Below, in pieces: positions 57,935-64,000 of a stretch of DNA of 64,000 nt. A program made the translations under genes and the position numbers. The stretch spans positions 67,729,501 through 67,793,500 of the forward strand of contig NC_080590.1 in the NCBI RefSeq assembly GCF_029962835.1, in the 5' to 3' direction. The notes under the pieces were generated by a model, which saw only the letters and a list, made by a program, of their open reading frames with translations, made no database searches and was not told the origin of the DNA. Origin of the DNA: Magnolia sinica (lineage: Eukaryota > Streptophyta > Magnoliopsida > Magnoliales > Magnoliaceae). Position 1 is the stretch's first letter; the number at the start of each line of letters is the position of its first letter.

Positions 57935-59455
57935 TGTAAATGCTGTTGTGAAAATCTAGCACCCATAGTACTGTCAAATTTATTGTGCCAAACCATTTAG
58001 TATTTGCATTATGTTTTGAGTTGAAGTGGTCAGGTTCATGCATTTTAAAGTTGTCTACATCTTCATCGAACTTGCTTACATCTTCAAGTTGAAGTGAAGC
58101 GTGTTAAAGTTCATGTTTTCAAGATTAAATTCAAGAACTCAAGTTCAAGTTTGAAGTTCAACTACCGTACACTAAAGACTTAAGAACTCAAGCGTAACTC
58201 AAGCTCAAGTTTAAGAGATCGAACTCAAGCTTCAAGTATCACAAGATATCAAGATTCGGAAGCGAATGATGTTTTATTTGTTCCCACTTACAAACAGGTT
58301 TGGATGACCCTAGATTGACCCTAGATTGTGTCATATTCATTGCATATTCTTTGAGGGTCATTTCATATGTTTATAGGTCCTTTTCTCGACTAGTCTTAGA
58401 CCTTATTCGACTAGTCTAAGTACTGGCTCGACCAATTTAATAGTTTTCTCGACCAGTTCAAGGTTTGTTGCTATTTTTTGAAATTTTCTATTGGGCTCTC
58501 GACCAGTCCTGGAGACTGCTCGACCGGTCGTGCAGGCTCGACTCAAAGTCCAACAACATTTCTGGGTCTCACTCGACTAGTCGAGCAAGCCACTCGACCA
58601 GTCGAGTAACGGTCTTATCTTAGTGCACCAAAAATTTTGAAATTTTGTTGGTCCTTCGACTAGTCGAACCGACCCTTAGACCAGTCGAGTGAACAGTATT
58701 TTCACCTATAAATAGAGCATGAATTTCAAAGTTTATTCATTCATAAAAGCGAAATCAAGACACCACTCTAAGAGATAAGGTTGTGATATTTTTAAGCTAT
58801 ATTGTATTCATTTAATATTCTCTTTAATTAGCTTTTGTTATTTGATTTTGAGATCTTTATTCCAATCTTATATTGAGAAGGGATTTGAGTTTTCCTCTTT
58901 CTTGAGATTAAAATCAAATCAAGCTAGCCTAGGTTGATTTAATTAAAAATTATTTAGAACTAGAACATTTTCATCTATGAGACTAGACATTAAACATCTT
59001 CGTCTACATCGGATCGGTTCTACCGGACTTCTTCAAAGGAGAATTTTTAGATAAGTTATATTCTTTTTGGTTTTTAAGGTTGTACTAGAAAAATCTCTTT
59101 TTGGTTTGTCTGAGGTGATTCAGAAAATCTCAGTGTGGGGTTTTTGGAATTGTGTAACCCAATCAAAGACACAATTGTGAAGGTTTTAAGGTGAACCTTG
59201 GAAAACCTTTTTTCATAGTGAATGCTAATATCCCAAGGGAGTGGATATTAGGAGTGAAGTAGTTATGTGGCTGTTTTCTAACAGTTGGTGTACACACAAG
59301 CGAACCACTATAATTCTTGGAGTTGTGGTGGATGATTGAATGTGCTTATGTGTGTGAATGTTGTAATTAATTTTAAGCATTTATGGAGAATGTTGTAATT
59401 TATTTTATGCACTTGTGGGAATACTGTAATAACTTAGTTTATTTTATTTGCTATT

Positions 59456-60803
59456 TGTTGGGATTATATAGATTAATGTATTTCTGTATAATGTGGAAAC
59501 CGAAAAGTGCAAAATAATCAGAAATCAGGACAGGCTGAAGCACGTCTGAAACGCTGTCCTTAAAGCGTTATTTGCCCCTACTCAAGTGAATTGAGTATGC
59601 TGATAGGTTACAAGCAAACAGCTTCTAGGATACGAAGAGCCTGGTGTGGGTCTGCGTTCAGCAAACACGAAGGCCCACCAAATAGAACTCAATTACACGC
59701 TTTTTGGCAGTATTACAGTATAAAGGAAAAAATCCCAAAAGAAGAAGAAAAGAAGAGAAAAAGAGTTTTGACTTCTGCACAGGTCAGTTCAAATCTTCAG
59801 CCACTGGTTCAGTTGAACCGTTCTAGATCACACCGCTGGTCTGTTCTTCAAGCTAAGGTTTAAGCCTTGCTATGTTGCTGGAAACACTTGAATATATGAG
59901 TGGAGAAGGGCTGGCTGTCTCAGTTCGTATGGGTTTGCTGGAGTGAGTTGAGATTGTTTGGAAACCCATCCAGGTCCTCCTTTTATAGGCTATGATGGCT
60001 AGGGGGTTATGGTTTAAAAACTTAAATTCCATTAAGCCATTTCTGGCTATTAGAAAACTAGCCGTTTTATGGCCGTTTTCTGGCTGTTGTGCATGGACCA
60101 TTAAGCTGCTGCATGCTGACTGTTGTGAGACAACAGCTAGCCATTTTCTAGCTGTTGGGCTAGCCATGCAGCAGTTACAGCTGGACCCTGCACTAATGGC
60201 TCAGCTGTTACAGTTTATGCTGCAACAGCTCTTTTCAGTCCCTCTATTTATACTGAGAGATTTCTCTCTCAGTCCTTTAGTCTCTCTGCTAACCAGCCAC
60301 CCGCCATAGCCACTTAGTCGTACTGCGACTCGCGAGCCCTTTATTTATACTAAGAGATTTCTCTCTCAGTCCTTTAGTCTCTCTGCTAACTAGCCACCCG
60401 CCATAGCCACTTAGTCGCACCGCGACTCGCACACGTGCGAAGTGCAAAGTGCGCCACTAGCGCCTCTACAACCACACTGCCTCACATGCCCACGCCCTCG
60501 CACCGAGCTCGTGACCGAGACCGAGACCGAGACTGAGCCCGAGCTCGTGCCCGAGCGCGAGCGCGCGTGCGGGTGTTCCAGTGCTACGCATTGGAACACG
60601 CAAGGTCCATAGTCCACGGACTAGGTAGGTAAATGTTATAATACTCCACATCCTTCATATAAACCATAGGTTTTTCTCTTCTTTTTTCCATGTGGGACTA
60701 TTCCCAAAAACCTGCAGAAAAGTGTTTTTTCAAAACAACTTTTTATATTATATATTATTTTTATTATTAAAATATTTTTATTAAAATCAATATTTTTGCA
60801 ACA
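59456..60803. mobile_element. Solo LTR of an unassigned (probably copia) family
   Basis: 1,348 bases with ends TGTTGGGATT and TTTTGCAACA and perfect target duplications CTATT at 59451-59455 and 60804-60808. CCATGTGGGACTATTCCCA near 60688 is a word common in plant copia LTRs. There is no interior, primer site or coding. Orientation is probably plus. Confidence 0.8.
60245..60438. repeat. 97-base tandem duplication inside the solo LTR
   Basis: TATTTATACTGAGAGATTTC at 60245 and TATTTATACTAAGAGATTTC at 60342 start two 97-base units of high similarity. A GAGACC/GAGCCC hexamer-like run follows at 60507-60575. Confidence 0.9.
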
Positions 60804-61080
60804 CTATTTCCTTTGTCTCTCTATTAGTTTGAGTTTTTGATACTTACAAACGTTCTAATAAGGTTGTCCTGCCATAAGCCTTTGGTTTTTGGTGTTAAGT
60901 TGTCCTTAGAACTAAGTTTATATCAACCTCTCAATACTAGTACATTTGAGGTTGCTGTTTACTTGTACTTCTTTATTATTTAATTGTGCTATCATTCTTT
61001 ATATTCCGCATTTATTTTTTAATTTGGCATAGTCATATTCATCCCCCCTCTAGGACGTATAGATCGGCCTTTTCACGAAT

Positions 61081-61184
61081 GACATGGTGAACTCACAAAC
61101 TTTCAATGTCGCAGACCTAACCAAGTATCATAAACCAAAGCAGAATGAGAACCCGAAGACGAGTTCTTTTAAAGTGGAGGGGAC
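61081..61184 (+). pseudogene. Chromovirus-like gypsy pol C-terminus, right part
   Basis: FNVADLTKYHKPKQ and SSFKVEGTD match the last residues of chromovirus-type gypsy pol, then the LTR begins. It is broken. Confidence 0.7.
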
Positions 61185-61866
61185 TGATGTAGAGTGGGTC
61201 ATATACAATTTCATGCCCAAGATGGACTAGAAGAGGCCTGATTGGAGGTAGAAGTAATTTGGACCATTAGAACCTTAAAACGGGTATATCTCGCAAACCG
61301 GAATGAGTTATTGGACGTCTCACATGTGATTTTGGGGTAGGACGAGCTACTTTAGTCATCCAACTTGCTATACCGAGTTGCCCATGCTGAATTTGTGAGA
61401 TTCCATCATATCAATGATCGAATTTTTGTTTTATTTTCGTTTTTACTATTTTTTTAGTAAATTTTAGTTTCATTGTAACTCTTTATCCCTTGGGCTCTTG
61501 GAGTTGCATCCAACATGAAAAATGCTTAAAATAATTATGAAGATTACATAGTTGGGCAAATAGGACACTTATTAATTTTGGACGAAAACCTGATGACTAG
61601 TAGAAATCATGATGGACTATAAATAATAAGTTTACCATCTACAGTAAGTTGTGAATTTTAAGAGTTTTACTTATAATTAAGTTCCAAAACTATTTTAAAG
61701 ACTTAGTATCCCCATTTAAAGGGTTGTAAACTTGTTTATTTTAATCATCAACCAATTTAAGAATTTCCATAAATTACTCTTTCCTCGTAGATTCGAGGTA
61801 TCTCTTGGAGGAGCCTAGAGAAGTGGATTTCGCCCAACGAGGAATATGGTGATCGACCTCATCACA
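61185..61866 (+). repeat. 3' LTR of the chromovirus-like gypsy (probable)
   Basis: Begins TGATGTAGAGTGGG right after the pol end and a purine-rich AAAGTGGAGGGGAC. Ends CGACCTCATCACA. About 682 bases. The partner LTR is not in the window. Confidence 0.65.
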
Positions 61867-62498
61867 TTCATGCATGCGGCAAATGATCCGATGTGCAAAC
61901 GCAAAACTGCAAAATTCAACACAGACCGTTGTAAAAACAAGGGTTAAAATCGTTTTCTTTATTCTTCATGAACTGTACATAGCAATTAGACTGAGATTTC
62001 CAAATAGCGATAATCTATGATGAACATTTAAATCCAACAAAAAGATATGTCATAACAGAGAAAGCGATGGTTCAATCAATATTATTTCAGTCTATATTCC
62101 ATCCAACGTGGGACCCGCAATATAGACGGTTCGGATTAGGATAAAAATGGCACATAGCTTTGTACACGTGTATATATTTTTCGTGCACCTCCATCTATTA
62201 ATGTCTTTCCCATTTTGAGGAGGGAGCAAAACAACTTCCAGCTAATCTTCTTTTCTCCTGTAAAACTACCGACCGTCACGCGTACACGGTCGCGTGAGAA
62301 AGAAAGAGAGGCCTTCGCGGTACACTTGCCAACATGAAACTGATTTTTGAGATCTGGGCCATTGATCAGGTAATCTACACCCTTGATTATTTTGTGAACC
62401 TAAAATCACGTGGGCACACTTTTCAAGTATTCCGAAGTTTTTGTAGCTTAAATATTGATGGTTTGCCGATCTAAGCAGTACACCACCCCCATAAGGTC
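61867..62498. other. Non-element flank, no gene seen
   Basis: No retroelement domain. It contains G-boxes CACGTG at 62165-62170 (followed by TATATATTTT) and 62407-62412, and CGCG-containing words near 62276-62296. It may be host intergenic or promoter DNA. Confidence 0.4.
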
Positions 62499-62533
62499 TG
62501 GGATGGGACGTACGCCATTAGTTTTGTGCGGGC

Positions 62534-62539
62534 CACGTG
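62534..62539. promoter_or_regulatory. G-box CACGTG (one of four in the right flank)
   Basis: CACGTG occurs at 62165, 62407, 62534 and 63072. G-boxes bind plant bZIP and bHLH factors. Four in about 0.9 kb is more than expected by chance, but whether they act is inferred. Confidence 0.4.
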
Positions 62540-62686
62540 CCATCCAATCCATTAATATGACCCATCTCACCAACGGGAAGGTCCTTTATGAAAAATCAAG
62601 TTATTCCCAAACTCAAGTGCCCCACACCGTAAGAAAGAGTTGGGATGGAACGCCCATATTACTTGTACATAGGGCCACAGTAGTTT

Positions 62687-62699
62687 TATATATATATAA

Positions 62700-62756
<57 letters not shown>
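62687..62756. repeat. (TA)n microsatellite
   Basis: About 60 bases of TA repeat with a short AAAC interruption, inside the second tandem unit. Confidence 0.95.
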
Positions 62757-62758
<2 letters not shown>

Positions 62759-63000
62759 GCCATCCAATACGTTCATACGACTCCTTTCATGAAGATGAAC
62801 GGTCCCTCGAAGAACCACTCTATTTTTGAACTCAGGTATTCCACATCATAGCAATGAGTTGGATTGGGACAACCATCGTTGGTTGTGTATGCGGCCACCT
62901 TATTTTATATATGCGATCCAATCCACTTATATTACTTGTGTAATGAAGACGAAGACCTCTTTAAAAATCATGCCATTCTGATTTTTACGATGATTTTACA

Positions 63001-64000
63001 CAGTTTCCTTAGGCCCACCTGAGTTTTGGGATATTGTGATGTTTTGGATCAATGCCTAACATGAGGTGGCGCACGTGATGGACGGAATGGATCTCACCCG
63101 CGTGCAGTTGTTGATCACGTCTACAAATATCACACCTCTACGTATCACGCAAGCTTTTTCCATATTTTACTAGAAGCCTATTCTACTCAATCACTCCTTA
63201 TATCTAGAGAAAAGCATAGTCACGGTGTTATCTACCTGATGAACGGATTGGATCTTCTACACGTATTCCATGTTTAGATGTCGGACGTGAAGCCTCCGTC
63301 GAAATGACGCGCGCAAGAACGCTCGGTATTTTACAAGGCGCTGAAATGGGAAAGTGGAGAAATGAAAAAGGCTAAGGAGGGAGGGTAAAACGGTCATTTT
63401 TGGAGTTTCGGGAATTACTTGCTTGCATGGACTCTACTCCTTGGTAGATAAAAACAACCAAAGACCTTTCTGGATGACGATTTCGGGGCCTGTTTGGGAG
63501 ACACCCATTGCATCCAAATTGCATTGGATTTTGTTTCCACTCCCAAATTCCCATAAAACCCAGAAAAAATTCTGGGTTTTCTTCTATCTTCCTGCTTCCT
63601 CCTTCTGAGGCATTGGCAATGAAAACAAGCAAAACTCTTGCCTTTTTCCTTTCCTTTGGGTGGCTTTTCACTATCAAAAACCAATAAAGGAAAGGTGCTT
63701 TTAAATTTTTTTTTTTTTTAATTTTTATTCCTTCCTTTACTTCTTTCAGAGTAGATTTGGAGCTGGTTCCTTTTTTGCAAAGGCAGGAAGTTGGGTTCCT
63801 TTCTTCAATGGAAAGATTGGATTTTTGTAGCTGCTTTTAATCAGTTCGAGTTCAAGGAACTTGAATCATTTCCTTTTCAATCCTAACCAGAAAAGAATAT
63901 TGTTCTTTTTTTTTTTTTCCTTCTACAAAATTTTTGATTTTTTTTTTTTCTGTTGGGTTATGAGATGGGTTTTATGAACTTGTTGTAATCAGTTCCAATT
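63001..64000. other. Right-hand flank, possible 5' region of a host gene beyond the window
   Basis: No domain is seen. The last 500 bases are T-rich with CT-rich stretches (63580-63610, 63720-63750) and several T runs, a texture common in plant 5' leaders and first introns. A 22-codon plus-strand frame starts at 63619 (MKTSKTLAFFLSFGWLF). TTCTTTCAG near 63742 could be a splice acceptor. GGGGCCTGTTTGG at 63486 recalls MITE ends but has no partner in view. Confidence 0.25.

Larger units (their letters stand above)
57935..61075 (+). mobile_element. Solo SIRE-type LTR, plus strand (split by another LTR)
   Basis: Starts TGTAAATGCTG, ends CGGCCTTTTCA. Perfect target duplications CGAAT lie at 57930-57934 and 61076-61080. 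The LTR proper is 57935-59455 plus 60809-61075. Palindromic words are of the CTCGACTAGTCGAG and CTCGACCAGTCGAG types (58385-58690), followed by a TATA word CTATAAATAGAGC near 58707. Confidence 0.9.
62499..63000. repeat. Three degenerate tandem units of about 140-220 bases
   Basis: Units start near 62499, 62641 and 62860, each with TGGGAT/TTGGGA, then GGGCCAC/CGGCCAC, CATCCAAT/GATCCAATC, AAGACGAAG/GAAGATGAACGG-like and AAAAATCA words. The second unit is longer because of the AT tract. No coding is credible. Confidence 0.65.

Noticed and set aside
60411-60651. Minus-strand frames with Ser-Val/Gly-Leu repeats
   Set aside because: They result from the GAGACC/GAGCCC hexamer-like repeat inside a solo LTR.
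63486-63498. GGGGCCTGTTTGG as the start of a MITE
   Set aside because: No inverted partner or target duplication within the window, so it is not listed as an element.
63372-63684. Minus-strand frames of 89-101 codons near the right end
   Set aside because: No recognisable domain, overlapping frames on both strands, low-complexity basic composition. They are more likely leader or intron sequence of something on the plus strand.

Overview
This window is nuclear DNA of a flowering plant and consists almost entirely of transposable elements. The evidence is plant-type Ty1/copia (SIRE/Maximus lineage) and Ty3/gypsy (Athila, Tat, Del/Tekay-like and chromovirus-like) sequences, a tRNA-Asp-type primer site, and many GTGGGNCCCAC/TGGGCC motifs. 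Such GGGCCCAC-rich repeats recall magnoliid or other woody-plant genomes, but the species cannot be named from this sequence. I see no complete host gene, no rRNA or tRNA gene, and no organelle or bacterial DNA.

The layout is a nest of insertions, most of them fixed by short target-site duplications (TSDs). The base layer is a minus-strand Athila-type gypsy element (33397-53828; its 3' LTR continues left of the window inside later insertions). A SIRE-type copia element (7977-33396, with its 5' part left of position 1) sits in the Athila 3' LTR. Into that outer SIRE went two related plus-strand Del/Tekay-like LTR tails (4020-6263 and 6264-7976) carrying a first large non-coding unit (1-4019), then a second unit (9348-14966), then a third unit in the SIRE 3' LTR (16638-32242). 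The third unit was split by a younger SIRE element with both LTRs (20953-31007, TSD GGGTC). The Athila interior also holds a Tat-type gypsy with its own antisense gene (33839-43976), a solo Athila LTR (46527-47760) and a Tourist-like MITE (51025-51758).

From 53829 rightward lie a second Athila 3' end, a gypsy gag fragment (about 54188-55216), a solo SIRE LTR in minus orientation (55845-57469, TSD GAATG), and a chromovirus-like gypsy pol end plus LTR. That last piece is split by a plus-strand solo SIRE LTR (57935-61075, TSD CGAAT), itself split by another solo LTR (59456-60803, TSD CTATT). The last 2.1 kb (61867-64000) has no recognised coding element. It holds four CACGTG G-boxes, a degenerate three-unit tandem repeat and AT/T-rich tracts, and may be the 5' flank of a host gene beyond the window.

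All retroelement genes seen here are broken fossils, and no operon-like or host pathway can be read. The most interesting signals are non-coding. SIRE LTRs carry arrays of 6+2+6 palindromes whose arms differ between copies but stay self-complementary. The 5.5-kb units carry dense arrays of TCP-factor-like GTGGGNCCCAC sites. One mobile core is shared by two different terminal-inverted-repeat elements. The Tat element keeps an antisense, apparently intron-containing gene.
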